Source: an uncultured Lachnospiraceae bacterium (lineage in GTDB: Bacteria; Bacillota; Clostridia; Lachnospirales; Lachnospiraceae). Taken from it: a DNA stretch of 60,222 nucleotides. The notes beneath the pieces are model-generated. The model saw only the letters and a program-made list of their open reading frames with translations. It had not been told where the DNA came from and searched no databases. Both the position numbers and the translations under genes were made by a program. Below are positions 23,783-31,611 of this stretch, piece after piece; position 1 is the first letter of the stretch; each line of letters begins with the position of its first letter. The stretch spans positions 1 through 60,222 of the forward strand of contig CALWRE010000036.1 in NCBI GenBank assembly GCA_944383835.1, read 5' to 3'.

Positions 23783-24799
23783 TTATTGAGATTCATCCGC
23801 GTCAGCTGCCAAACTGCCGGCAGAGCTGTCCGTGCTGCTGTCCGCAGCGGAAGAATCCGAAGCGGCTGGACTGCCGGCACCGGAATCATCGGGAGTCAGA
23901 GGGATGGAAAACATAGGGAACAGATTGCCTTCCTCTCCGGTAACAAGGGCATTGGGAAGAACCCCATTCCACGCCTCAATGATATCCTGCATCTGGGTCT
24001 GCTCCGTGAGGCTTGCGCTGAGAATGCGGTTGGCGTCCGCCTTGGCCTGCGCCAGAATGGTTTCCGCCTCTGCTTTGCCCTCCGCTTCGATACGGGCTGC
24101 CTCGGCCTGCGCCTCCGCACGGGCAAGATTCGTAGAGTTTTCAATGGCCTGGCGCTCCTGCTCCATGATGGCAAGCTGACGGTCTTCAATGGCCTGGTTG
24201 TATCTTTCCTCAAAATCCATATTGGAGATAACCACCGTAATGACGCGAACGGTATCGGCGCCGTACTTTTCATCCAGCGCCTGCTGCAGCGTTTCCTGCG
24301 CGGCAGGTTCAATGAGGCCGCGGTTGGTCACGTCTTCGGTAGCCAGGGATTTGGCGGCGACCTTCAGCGCGGAGGAAACCAGCGTCGGGGAGACAAGATT
24401 TTCCGTGTAGTTGCTGACATTTGCATAAATCCAGGCAGATCGGTCGGGAGATATCTGGTAGGTAACGGTCACGCCTTCTATGTAGACCACCGTCTGGTCA
24501 GCTGCCTCGCTCCAAATCTGACCATCAATATAGATATCCTGCTGTTTATTGTTTACCTGAAGAACATTCTGAATAAAAGGAATCTTCCAATTAAAGCCAT
24601 TGGGCAGCGGGCGCTCCTGAACCTGGCCGAAGGTGGTCACCACGCCGGTATAACCCGAGGGAATGATGACGATGGAATTAACCAACAAAAAAATAAGGAT
24701 CACCGCAACCAATATTCCCGGCAGGAATCGAAACGAAGCCTTTGGCGCCTTTCCGCCTGCCTCTGCATTTTCCCGCCTTTTTTTAAAAAAATTAGCCAT
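23783..24799 (-). CDS. SPFH/prohibitin family membrane protein
   Basis: 338 aa. One N-terminal membrane helix (about residues 28-48), then the PHB/SPFH domain opening with VIIPSGYTGVVTTFGQVQ, then a long Ala/Glu/Gln-rich coiled coil (about 205-265; ARAEAQAEAARIEAEGKAEAE) and a low-complexity Ser/Ala/Asp tail. Such proteins form oligomeric cages on the membrane and support quality control or microdomains. It stands alone, divergent from asd. Confidence 0.9.
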   Translation of the reverse strand: MANFFKKRRENAEAGGKAPKASFRFLPGILVAVILIFLLVNSIVIIPSGYTGVVTTFGQVQERPLPNGFNWKIPFIQNVLQVNNKQQDIYIDGQIWSEAADQTVVYIEGVTVTYQISPDRSAWIYANVSNYTENLVSPTLVSSALKVAAKSLATEDVTNRGLIEPAAQETLQQALDEKYGADTVRVITVVISNMDFEERYNQAIEDRQLAIMEQERQAIENSTNLARAEAQAEAARIEAEGKAEAETILAQAKADANRILSASLTEQTQMQDIIEAWNGVLPNALVTGEEGNLFPMFSIPLTPDDSGAGSPAASDSSAADSSTDSSAGSLAADADESQ

Positions 24800-25057
24800 A
24801 TCCTTTTTCCCCTTTCGCCCTGTTTGTTTGACAGCTCCTTAAAGCAGCCGCTCTTTAGAACAGGAATTGGAATTATTATATCTCAGAGCTTGCCAGATGT
24901 AAATGAAGGATGTACATGAATTTGAAAAAAGTTCTTGCCTTTCCGGAGGATTTAAGGTATCTTTTAAAATAAAAAAACTGCGGGATGCGGGCAGCCGGGC
25001 GATGGAGGAAGGCCAGTCGCCTGGCAGGGCACGCGGCAGAGGCGAGGAGGACGGATT

Positions 25058-26140
25058 ATGGAAAAATTCAAAGTGGGTATTCTGGGCGGAACCGGAATGG
25101 TGGGACAGCGCTTTATCTCCCTTCTGGAAGGGCATCCCTGGTATGAAGTGACGGCGATTGCCGCCAGTCCGCGCAGCGCCGGAAAGACGTACGAGGAAGC
25201 GGTGGCCAGACGCTGGAAACTGGATGCGCCGCTGCCGGAGAGGGTAAAGTCCATTGTGGTAAAGGATGTAAACGATGTTGAGGCTATGGCCGGAGAAGTT
25301 GACTTTGTTTTCAGCGCCGTGGACATGACAAAAGAAGAAATCCGCGCCATTGAGGACGCCTACGCCAAGGCGGAAACCCCTGTGGTTTCCAATAACAGCG
25401 CGCACCGCTGGACGCCGGATGTGCCGATGATGATTCCGGAACTCAATCCGAAACACGCTGACGTAATCCCTTATCAGAGAAAGAGACTGGGCACCAGCCG
25501 CGGCTTTGTCGCCGTCAAGCCTAACTGCTCGATTCAGAGCTATACCCCTGCCCTGCACGCCCTTTTTGACTACAGGCCGACGGTAGTGGTGGCAACCACC
25601 TATCAGGCCATCTCCGGAGCCGGCAAGACCTTTGCAGACTGGCCGGAAATGGTTGACAATGTGATTCCCTATATCGGCGGTGAAGAAGAAAAGAGCGAAC
25701 AGGAGCCTTTGCGAATCTGGGGGCATATAGAGGACGGCGTAATTGTGAAAGCAGAAAAGCCGGTGATTACCACCCAATGCATCCGTGTGCCGGTCACAAA
25801 CGGTCATATGGCGGCGGTTTTTGTCTCCTTTGAGAAAAAGCCGGAAAAAGAAGAAATCCTCAGGCGCTGGGCCGCGTTCAGGGGACTGCCGCAGGAATGG
25901 GCTCTTCCCAGTGCGCCGAAGCAGTTTATCCGCTATATGGAGGAGGATAACCGGCCGCAGACCGCCCTGGATCGGGATTATGAGCGAGGCATGGGAATTT
26001 GCCTGGGACGGCTCAGGGAGGATACGGTCTATGATTATAAATTCGTCGGCCTTTCCCACAATACGGTGCGGGGAGCCGCCGGCGGAGCCATCCTGTGCGC
26101 CGAGCTTCTGACCAAGCAGGGATATATTACAAAAAAATAA
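25058..26140 (+). CDS. asd: Aspartate-semialdehyde dehydrogenase (archaeal/fungal-type)
   Basis: 360 aa. It begins with the NADP-binding GILGGTGMVGQRF; the catalytic Cys157 lies in KPNCSIQ, and TTYQAISGAGKTF and RVPVTNGHMAAVFV form the rest of the active site. The enzyme makes aspartate semialdehyde from aspartyl phosphate, a branch point to Lys, Thr and Met. Its length and motifs fit the archaeal/fungal-like subgroup. The ATG has GAGGAGG upstream. A possible promoter is TTGCCT-17-TATCTT around 24936-24964 (weak). No lysine riboswitch is visible in the 258-bp leader. Confidence 0.95.
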   Translation: MEKFKVGILGGTGMVGQRFISLLEGHPWYEVTAIAASPRSAGKTYEEAVARRWKLDAPLPERVKSIVVKDVNDVEAMAGEVDFVFSAVDMTKEEIRAIEDAYAKAETPVVSNNSAHRWTPDVPMMIPELNPKHADVIPYQRKRLGTSRGFVAVKPNCSIQSYTPALHALFDYRPTVVVATTYQAISGAGKTFADWPEMVDNVIPYIGGEEEKSEQEPLRIWGHIEDGVIVKAEKPVITTQCIRVPVTNGHMAAVFVSFEKKPEKEEILRRWAAFRGLPQEWALPSAPKQFIRYMEEDNRPQTALDRDYERGMGICLGRLREDTVYDYKFVGLSHNTVRGAAGGAILCAELLTKQGYITKK

Positions 26141-26180
26141 GGCAGGCTCCTGTTTCAGCAGAACCCCGCGCCATCTTCCG

Positions 26181-26225
26181 CTTCGCCCCTTCCCATTAAA
26201 ACGAAGGGGCGAAGGCTGATTTTAT
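26181..26225. terminator. Bidirectional terminator between asd and the convergent operon
   Basis: A perfect 11-bp stem, CTTCGCCCCTT/AAGGGGCGAAG (26181-26191 with 26203-26213), is followed by a T-rich stretch on the plus strand. It is placed between the asd stop and the end of a minus-strand operon. Confidence 0.8.
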
Positions 26226-26280
26226 TATAATTTCCGATGAAAATCTTTTTCTTTTCGTATACAAAATGTACCAAATCTTC

Positions 26281-26535
26281 TTATTTTGCCCGCACCTGCT
26301 CATAGACGCTGTTCAGCCATTCTATCGCATCCTCCAGGCCCTTTTCATCAAAGGTCAGCTGGCAGCTCTGCTTTTCCTCCTTCGTGTAATCGAAGGCATA
26401 GGGTTCCGGCCAGGCCCAGGCTGTCAGACCTCCATCTCCATTCTTTTCCAGCATAAAGCGCATTCCCCGATAAGAACCGTTGAATTTCGCCTTTGCCAGA
26501 TAGCCTAAAGACAATACGTCCTCTCTTTTAAGCAT
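26281..26535 (-). CDS. Hypothetical protein (operon with XRE/DUF2975)
   Basis: 84 aa from ATG 26535, overlapping the end of the XRE gene by 8 bp. It contains LGYLAKAKFNGSYRGMRF and AWAWPEPYAFDYT, a small alpha/beta protein. Unknown function; coupled to the XRE regulator upstream. Confidence 0.7.
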   Translation of the reverse strand: MLKREDVLSLGYLAKAKFNGSYRGMRFMLEKNGDGGLTAWAWPEPYAFDYTKEEKQSCQLTFDEKGLEDAIEWLNSVYEQVRAK

Positions 26536-26758
26536 CTTTCTTCTCCCCGCTTTCCTCTTCCACATACTCCAGCAGGTCGCCCGGCTGGCAGTGAAGGGCC
26601 TCGCAAATCTTATCCAATGTCTGAAACCGAATCGCCTTGGCCTTGCCGGTCTTAAGGATCGACATATTGGCCATCGTTATCCCCACTCTTTCCGACAGCT
26701 CGGTCAGGCTCATTTTCCGTTTGGCCATCATTACATCCAGGTTTAGTCTAATCGCCAT
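26528..26758 (-). CDS. XRE-family helix-turn-helix regulator (YozG-like)
   Basis: 76 aa; MAIRLNLDVMMAKRKMSL is followed by the HTH (LTELSERVGITMANMSILKTGKAKAIRFQTLDKICEALHCQPGDLLEY). These short Cro/CI-type regulators commonly follow a DUF2975 membrane protein, as here (9 bp apart). Confidence 0.92.
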   Translation of the reverse strand: MAIRLNLDVMMAKRKMSLTELSERVGITMANMSILKTGKAKAIRFQTLDKICEALHCQPGDLLEYVEEESGEKKDA

Positions 26759-26767
26759 CTTATCACC

Positions 26768-27265
26768 TCAAATCCTAAGCCGGTTTTCTTCGTCCATATC
26801 GCTGGCCTTATAAATCAGATGGGACAAAGTAAGGGCAGCAACCGCTACCGCCAGACCGATAAAGATGAGCAGCATCGAAAAAATGGGGATTTCTGCCGGA
26901 TATACATCCAGTTTTTTCAACTCATTGACCACGGCATAGACAATATTTCCAACAAAAAGCAGCCCGCAGTCAATCAGGGAATACTGCGCGATGTAGACAA
27001 ACGATTTGGCGTTTTCACCGCAAAAAGGGCGCCCCTTGGCTATTCTACCAACTACCTTCCACGCCTCGGACAGCATCAAATAAATCGGAGCCCCCAGTAC
27101 CCAGATAAAGATCAGGCATGGCCAGAACAAAAAAGAAGCCTCCGGCGTCTCCCAAACCGCCCGCCGTCCCATGGTGGGCACCACCAAAAACAAAAGAACC
27201 CCCAGCAACAGGGCAAACACAATAACAATCGCCTTCAGCCAAGACACCAATGTCTTTTGCTGCAT
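26768..27265 (-). CDS. DUF2975 membrane protein
   Basis: 165 aa, four membrane helices, with GRPFCGENAKSF in the loop, a hallmark of DUF2975. First in an operon with the XRE regulator and the 84-aa unknown. In this arrangement the membrane protein may modulate the regulator; the signal is unknown. Confidence 0.88.
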   Translation of the reverse strand: MQQKTLVSWLKAIVIVFALLLGVLLFLVVPTMGRRAVWETPEASFLFWPCLIFIWVLGAPIYLMLSEAWKVVGRIAKGRPFCGENAKSFVYIAQYSLIDCGLLFVGNIVYAVVNELKKLDVYPAEIPIFSMLLIFIGLAVAVAALTLSHLIYKASDMDEENRLRI

Positions 27266-27403
27266 AACCGCTACCTCCCACTGCTCTTATGATTGAAATT
27301 ATTATAGTCCGTACCAGATTAAAAGTCAATTAAAATTTATTGTTTTTCGATAATTTCCTGAGGGTTTCTCTTTTGCTTTCCGCTTATATTTTCACTTTTT
27401 CTA

Positions 27404-27432
27404 TTTACTTTTTCATCCGATTACGATATACT
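27404..27432 (+). promoter_or_regulatory. Promoter of the antisense RNA
   Basis: TTTACT (27404-27409), a 17-bp spacer and TATACT (27427-27432). Transcription should start near 27438-27440. Confidence 0.7.
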
Positions 27433-27437
27433 GTACT

Positions 27438-27542
27438 TAGTAAGACAGCCGAGAAGGTGAACGCTGCTCACCCGCTTCGGCGAAAGAACTAAGACTTAGC
27501 CGTTGTCACTCCGCCAAGAGCAGACGGCTATTTCTTATTTTT
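27438..27542 (+). ncRNA. Candidate antitoxin RNA of a type I locus
   Basis: From the promoter above, a roughly 105-nt RNA would end at a hairpin TAGCCGT/ACGGCTA (27497-27503 with 27524-27530) and the T-tract 27531-27542. It has no ribosome binding site or reading frame. It is antisense to the 3' end of the toxin message, including its last five codons. The first about 28 nt from -10 on are a near copy of the start of the toxin message (inverted in DNA), and CACCCGCTTCG also recurs. Confidence 0.6.
27497..27542 (+). terminator. Terminator of the antisense RNA
   Basis: A 7-bp outer stem TAGCCGT/ACGGCTA is followed by TTTCTTATTTTT on the plus strand. The toxin stop codon lies in this stem on the other strand. 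Confidence 0.7.
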
Positions 27543-27611
27543 CATATCGAGGATCTTGACAATTAGTGACGCTATGGTCAAAATAATCATCAATTCTTCA
27601 TATGTACTCAT
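27528..27611 (-). CDS. Tiny hydrophobic peptide, TxpA/BsrG-like (holin-like) toxin
   Basis: 27 aa beginning MSTYEELMIILTIASLIVKI and ending DMKNKK: one membrane helix with a Lys-rich end. The opening M-S/T-x-Y-E-x-L-M followed by a hydrophobic helix is that of type I toxins such as TxpA and BsrG and of the family annotated as putative holin-like toxin. GGGAGTGG lies about 8 nt before ATG 27611; CCACCC upstream (about 27647-27642) could pair with it and hide it. A possible -10 (TATACT) is at 27685-27680, with a weak -35. An antisense RNA overlaps the 3' end. Confidence 0.7.
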   Translation of the reverse strand: MSTYEELMIILTIASLIVKILDMKNKK

Positions 27612-27685
27612 AAGCACCACTCCCTTCGGTAAGACTCGAAGCGGGTGGAAGCACGTCTCTCGGCTGCCTAACTAAATACAGTATA

Positions 27686-27954
27686 ATCAAGGAGGCCGCA
27701 GCAAACAGGCCTCTTTCGTATGAAAATTGCATTTGTTTTACAGTCGTTCGGGAACAAAATCCGGAAAATGATATGGAATATGCGATGCAAAAATAAAATG
27801 ATGGAATGAGGGCAAAAAGATTCTGCTGCTGGAATTAAAATAGCAGCATAATCTACTATGCTGCCACATGATTACTTCTGAATCTGCAATTTTTAGTGCT
27901 GCTTTAATGTTGTAAACTCGATTTAAAATAGATTTGATAATTGCAAACTCTGAA
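27686..27954. other. Non-coding stretch between toxin locus and tRNA-Thr
   Basis: AT-rich, no frame with a start and ribosome binding site. GCAGCATA/TATGCTGC (27843-27850 with 27857-27864), followed on the minus strand by TATTTTAATT, may be the terminator of the tRNA-Thr transcript. GAGGCC and GGCCTC near 27692-27713 form a short hairpin at the outer edge of the toxin promoter. Confidence 0.5.
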
Positions 27955-28027
27955 AGCTACTGAGGGGACTCGAACCCCTGACCTGCTGATTACGAATCAG
28001 CTGCTCTACCAACTGAGCCACAGTAGC
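27955..28027 (-). tRNA. tRNA-Thr (anticodon CGT)
   Basis: Complete cloverleaf: acceptor GCTACTG/CAGTAGC, anticodon stem CTGAT/ATCAG with loop TTCGTAA (anticodon CGT), and a T-arm with TTCGAGT. 73 nt with the discriminator; CCA not encoded. Confidence 0.95.
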
Positions 28028-28059
28028 AATATAAACTGCCGTTCAACGCGACGAATTGT

Positions 28060-28089
28060 ATTATACAACAAAGCCCCCATTATTGTCAA
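28060..28089 (-). promoter_or_regulatory. tRNA-Thr promoter
   Basis: Minus strand TTGACA (28089-28084), 18-bp spacer, TATAAT (28065-28060), followed about 30 bp later by the tRNA 5' end. Upstream of it (28090-28273) nothing else was recognised before the YbaK gene on the plus strand. Confidence 0.85.
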
Positions 28090-28273
28090 TACGCGTTTTT
28101 AAAAAATCCGTCCTGTCCCTTCTGAGGATATCCATTCTGCTGATTTCGCTTATTACGCGCTTATCTCAATCTCCCCGCGCCCCCTCTCCCCTCCTCATTT
28201 TCCCTTGCCAACCCATTTTCCGCGGGGTATAATACCTACAATATTTAATTTCTGTCAGAAAGGACTCTTCATC

Positions 28274-28756
28274 ATGTCAATCGACCGCGTAAAAGAATAT
28301 TTTCATCAGTGGAATATGGAAGACCGCATCCAGGAGTTTACCACCTCCAGCGCTACCGTGGAGCTGGCCGCGCAGGCCTTAGGCGTTGCCGGGCAAAGGA
28401 TTGCCAAGACTCTTTCCTTTCATTCCGGCGACGGCTGCATTCTGATCGTAGCCGCAGGGGATGCGAAGATCGACAACCATCTCTTCAAGGCAGCCTTCGG
28501 CATGAAGGCAAAGATGCTCTCCCCGGAGGAAGTCTCCCGCCTGGTGGGACACGATATCGGCGGTGTCTGCCCCTTCGCTGTCAACGATACGGTGGAGGCC
28601 ACCTACCTTGACGTATCCCTGCGCCGGTTTGAAACCGTCTTTCCGGCCTGCGGCAGCTCCTCCAGCGCCATCGAGCTTACCTGCGACGAGTTGGAAAAAT
28701 ACGCCCAGGCCGCCGGCTGGGTCGACGTCTGCAAGGGCTGGCGCGAAGAAGCATAA
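28274..28756 (+). CDS. YbaK/EbsC family aminoacyl-tRNA deacylase
   Basis: 160 aa of the YbaK/ProX-like editing fold; RIAKTLSFHSGD, VAAGDAKIDNHLFK and GHDIGGVCPFAV are the conserved segments, with the Lys in the first as the usual catalytic residue. Such proteins remove misacylated amino acids from tRNA (Cys- or Ala-tRNAPro). ATG 28274 (MSIDRVKEYF) with AGAAAGGA upstream is preferred over the longer frame. Confidence 0.9.
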   Translation: MSIDRVKEYFHQWNMEDRIQEFTTSSATVELAAQALGVAGQRIAKTLSFHSGDGCILIVAAGDAKIDNHLFKAAFGMKAKMLSPEEVSRLVGHDIGGVCPFAVNDTVEATYLDVSLRRFETVFPACGSSSSAIELTCDELEKYAQAAGWVDVCKGWREEA

Positions 28757-28780
28757 CCATCTGACCGCTGCATCCATGCG

Positions 28781-28820
28781 ATGATGACGGGGACTTCAAC
28801 CTTTTGCCCCCGTCATCATA
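28781..28820. repeat. Perfect hairpin sharing the core of the dispersed element
   Basis: ATGATGACGGGG and CCCCGTCATCAT flank ACTTCAACCTTTTG. On the minus strand the sequence reads TATGATGACGGGGGCAAAAGG, similar to the TATGATACCAGGG-CAAAAGG of copies A and C. It lies between ybaK and the ABC genes. No T-tract follows, so it is not a classical terminator. Confidence 0.65.
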
Positions 28821-28853
28821 CTATAAGTTATAAAAACAATAAAAGGAGTATCC

Positions 28854-29621
28854 ATGGATGCAATGTTATCTCTGAGCCATGTAAGCTTCTCCTACCATAC
28901 GCTGGATGGGGAAACCCTGGCACTTCATGACGTTTCATTTTCGGTAGGCTTCGGAGAGTTTGCGGCAATCGTCGGCCCCTCGGGCTGCGGCAAGTCCACT
29001 CTCCTTTCTCTTATATGCGGCCTGATCCGCCCGGAAAGCGGCGAAATCAAACTGGGCGGCGGGCAAACAGACGGCAGTTCCGCAGGCATCGGCTATATGC
29101 TGCAGCGCGATCATCTCTTTGAATGGCGCACCGTATACGACAACGTCCTTTTGGGGCTGGAAATCCAAAAAAAGCTTACCCCCGAAAACCGCAGCCGGGT
29201 AGAGCGCATGCTGGAAACCTACGGCCTCTCCGCCTTTGCTAAAAGGAAGCCCTCCGCCCTGTCCGGCGGAATGAAGCAGCGGGCCGCTCTGATCCGCACC
29301 CTGGCGCTTGACCCGGAGCTTCTTCTCTTGGATGAGCCCTTTTCCGCCCTGGATTATCAGACAAGGCTGGAGGTAGCCGACGATATCGGCATGATCATCC
29401 GCCGCGAGGGCAAAACGGCGGTCCTGGTGACCCACGATCTGTCCGAGGCGATCAGCATGGCGGACCGCGTCATTGTCCTCAGCAAGCGCCCCGGACACGT
29501 AAAGAGCATTATTCCGATCTCTTTCCCCGCCGCATACGACACCCCGCTAAAAAAGCGGAACGCGGAAGAATTTTCCCATTATTTTAATCTGATATGGAAG
29601 GAGCTGAAACAATATGGATAA
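28854..29621 (+). CDS. ABC transporter ATP-binding protein (SsuB/TauB type)
   Basis: 255 aa. Walker A GPSGCGKST, Q-loop YMLQRD, signature LSGGMKQRA, Walker B LLLLDEP and H-loop VTHDLSEAISMADR are intact. The sequence is typical of nitrate/sulfonate/taurine/thiamine-precursor importers. The ATG has AAAAGGAG upstream and the gene overlaps the permease by 8 bp. Confidence 0.9.
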   Translation: MDAMLSLSHVSFSYHTLDGETLALHDVSFSVGFGEFAAIVGPSGCGKSTLLSLICGLIRPESGEIKLGGGQTDGSSAGIGYMLQRDHLFEWRTVYDNVLLGLEIQKKLTPENRSRVERMLETYGLSAFAKRKPSALSGGMKQRAALIRTLALDPELLLLDEPFSALDYQTRLEVADDIGMIIRREGKTAVLVTHDLSEAISMADRVIVLSKRPGHVKSIIPISFPAAYDTPLKKRNAEEFSHYFNLIWKELKQYG

Positions 29622-30402
29622 AATCTCTGCAGCTCAGCAGAAATATCTGCGGGATCAGAATTCCCACCACAAAAAGATTTTCTTCCTGCGCTTTCTGCTG
29701 CTGATCCTTCTGCTTGCCGTCTGGGAGGGAGCGTCCCGCGCCGGCCTGATCAATTCCTTCATCTTCAGCAGTCCCAGCCGGATCGTTCTGACCGCCTGGC
29801 AAATGATGGCGGACGGGAGCCTCTGGATCCATCTGAGCGTGACGCTGGGTGAAACCCTGGCAAGCTTTTTTGCCGTTACCCTGTTCGGTCTGATGGCGGC
29901 CGTCCTGCTCTGGCTGTTTCCTGCGGTCTCCGAGGTGGTGGAGCCTTATCTGGTTATGTTAAACAGCCTGCCCAAGTCGGCCCTGGCTCCTCTACTCATC
30001 GTGTGGCTGGGCAACAATGTGCGCACCGTCATTGTTGCCGCCGTATCGGTGGCCGTTTTCGGCTCCATTATCACCCTCCACACCGGTTTCCGGGAGATAG
30101 ACAGCGATAAAATTAAGCTGATCTATTCGCTGGGCGGGAGCAAAAAGGATGTGATGTTCAAGGTGATCGTTCCCGGTTCCATTCCGATGATCATCAGCAA
30201 CATGAAGGTAAACGTAGGCCTCTGCCTGGTCGGCGTAATCATCGGCGAATTCCTGTCCGCCAAGGCAGGCCTGGGCTATCTGATCATCTATTCCTCCCAG
30301 ACCTTCCGCATGGACTGGATGCTGATGAGCATCGTCATCCTCTGCCTTTTGTCCGTCGCCCTCTACCAGGGAATCCGCATTTTAGAAAAAAAATTCGGCT
30401 GA
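29614..30402 (+). CDS. ABC transporter permease (SsuC/TauC type)
   Basis: 262 aa, about six membrane helices. The coupling-helix loop reads SLGGSKKDVMFKVIVPGSIPMI, and NSLPKSALAPLLIVWLG is the usual mid-protein segment. Together with the ATPase this is an importer core. No substrate-binding protein gene is on either side, so the binding protein must be encoded elsewhere or lost. Substrate unknown. Confidence 0.9.
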   Translation: MDKISAAQQKYLRDQNSHHKKIFFLRFLLLILLLAVWEGASRAGLINSFIFSSPSRIVLTAWQMMADGSLWIHLSVTLGETLASFFAVTLFGLMAAVLLWLFPAVSEVVEPYLVMLNSLPKSALAPLLIVWLGNNVRTVIVAAVSVAVFGSIITLHTGFREIDSDKIKLIYSLGGSKKDVMFKVIVPGSIPMIISNMKVNVGLCLVGVIIGEFLSAKAGLGYLIIYSSQTFRMDWMLMSIVILCLLSVALYQGIRILEKKFG

Positions 30403-30488
30403 AACCGCCCCAAAGGCCAACCGAGTCCGTTTTTTTGTACACCTTTGTGAGTATACTGTCCTTATCAAAGATAAGGAGGATATCACCT

Positions 30489-30638
30489 ATGACAATGCGG
30501 GCCGAATTTCACTATTGGGGCAACTACTACACGGTGGTGCTTCCTGACGGAAGCCTCGCCTGCTGCGACAACAACGACGCAGACCGCAGAGAGCTGGAAT
30601 CGGAATTGCGGGAGCAGGGCTACCGGATCCGTTGGTAA
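30489..30638 (+). CDS. Small conserved-looking protein
   Basis: 49 aa starting MTMRAEFHYWGNYYTVVLPDG, with AAGGAGG about 9 nt before the ATG. Two beta-strand-like segments then a short acidic helix (DRRELESELREQGYRI). The frame and ribosome binding site are convincing; no function was recognised. Confidence 0.65.
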   Translation: MTMRAEFHYWGNYYTVVLPDGSLACCDNNDADRRELESELREQGYRIRW

Positions 30639-30642
30639 AAGT

Positions 30643-30702
30643 AAAATAAGAAAATCCATATGATAGAATCCGTATGGTAAAATCTGTATGATAGGAAATC
30701 GA
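30643..30702 (+). repeat. Degenerate 15-bp repeats before the pseudouridine synthase
   Basis: Three loosely repeated units of about 15 bp (AATCCRTATGRTAGA-like) lie between the 49-aa gene and the RluA-type gene. They end in the ribosome binding region of the latter. Confidence 0.5.
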
Positions 30703-30703
30703 C

Positions 30704-31603
30704 ATGGAACGAAAGATTCGCTATACGATAACCAAACAGGAGACGGGGATGCTGGTGAAGGATATCCTTCATCGGCGTTTTTCCCTGTCCGCCAGGCAGA
30801 TCAGCCGGATGAAATTCCGTCCTGACGGCATCCTGGTAAACGGAGCCCATGTCACGGTCCGTCACGTTCTGGCGGAGGGGGAGGTCCTGGAGCTTTCGCT
30901 GGAAGATGAGAAGAAAGGTTCCGACCACCTGGTTCCCACGGAGGGCAGCCTGGATATTTGCTATGAAGACGAGGACATGTTGGTGGTGAATAAGCCTTCC
31001 GGACTGGTGGTCCATCCCAGCCACGGCCATTACAGCGACTCCCTGGCCAATCTTCTGGTGGGCCATTACGCTGCCCTTGGCAAGCATCTGGTGGTCAGGC
31101 CGGCGGGACGTCTCGATAAGGACACCTCCGGCCTGCTCATCATATCCAAACACGCCGCTGCCGCCGCCTCCTTTGACCGTCAGCGCCGAAGCGGAGAGCT
31201 GGAGCGGATATACCTGGCCCTTGTCGAGGGCTGCCCGGAGCCGGCGAAGGGGACAGTAAGCGCTCCCATAGGCCGGAAGGAGGATTCGATCCTCCTGCGC
31301 TGCGTCCGCCCCGACGGCGATCCCGCCGTCACCGATTACGAGGTTATAAAGAAGGGAACGGATTTCTCCCTGGTCCGGCTGCGTCTGCACACAGGGCGCA
31401 CCCATCAGATCCGCGTCCATATGGCCTGGCTGGGGCATCCCCTGTTAGGAGATCCCCTGTACGGAACAGAGGGCAGCGGCGGCCTGCGCCGCGCTGCCCT
31501 CCACTCTGCGCAAATTGCCTGCCGCCAGCCCGTCACCGGAGAGCCCCTGCGCTTTATGGCAGAACTCCCCTCGGATATGGCCGACGCAGCTGCGCGGATA
31601 TAG
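30704..31603 (+). CDS. RluA-family pseudouridine synthase
   Basis: 299 aa. An S4-like N-terminal region (SLSARQISRMKF) precedes the catalytic domain; the active-site Asp is in GRLDKDTSGLL, and LHTGRTHQIRVHMAWLGHPLLGD is the second signature. Modifies uridines in rRNA or tRNA; RluC versus RluD specificity cannot be told. It converges with the Fe-alcohol dehydrogenase with only 8 bp between them. Confidence 0.95.
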   Translation: MERKIRYTITKQETGMLVKDILHRRFSLSARQISRMKFRPDGILVNGAHVTVRHVLAEGEVLELSLEDEKKGSDHLVPTEGSLDICYEDEDMLVVNKPSGLVVHPSHGHYSDSLANLLVGHYAALGKHLVVRPAGRLDKDTSGLLIISKHAAAAASFDRQRRSGELERIYLALVEGCPEPAKGTVSAPIGRKEDSILLRCVRPDGDPAVTDYEVIKKGTDFSLVRLRLHTGRTHQIRVHMAWLGHPLLGDPLYGTEGSGGLRRAALHSAQIACRQPVTGEPLRFMAELPSDMADAAARI

Positions 31604-31611
31604 GGAAGAAA

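Larger units (their letters stand above)
27427..27685. repeat. Inverted repeat flanking the toxin-antitoxin locus
   Basis: Plus strand from 27427 and minus strand from 27685 both begin TATACTGTA-Y-TTAGT and continue to CAGCCGAGA with three differences in 28 bases; CACCCGCTTCG recurs further inside. Both -10 boxes are in the repeat, so the two convergent transcripts start with almost the same sequence. Confidence 0.8.

Noticed and set aside
24840..25057. Possible lysine riboswitch before asd
   Set aside because: None of the conserved lysine-riboswitch core segments is visible; only a short GCCAG-type hairpin is present.
24839..26059. 406-codon open frame antisense to asd
   Set aside because: It mirrors the strongly supported asd gene, has no ribosome binding site, and its amino-acid composition is not protein-like.
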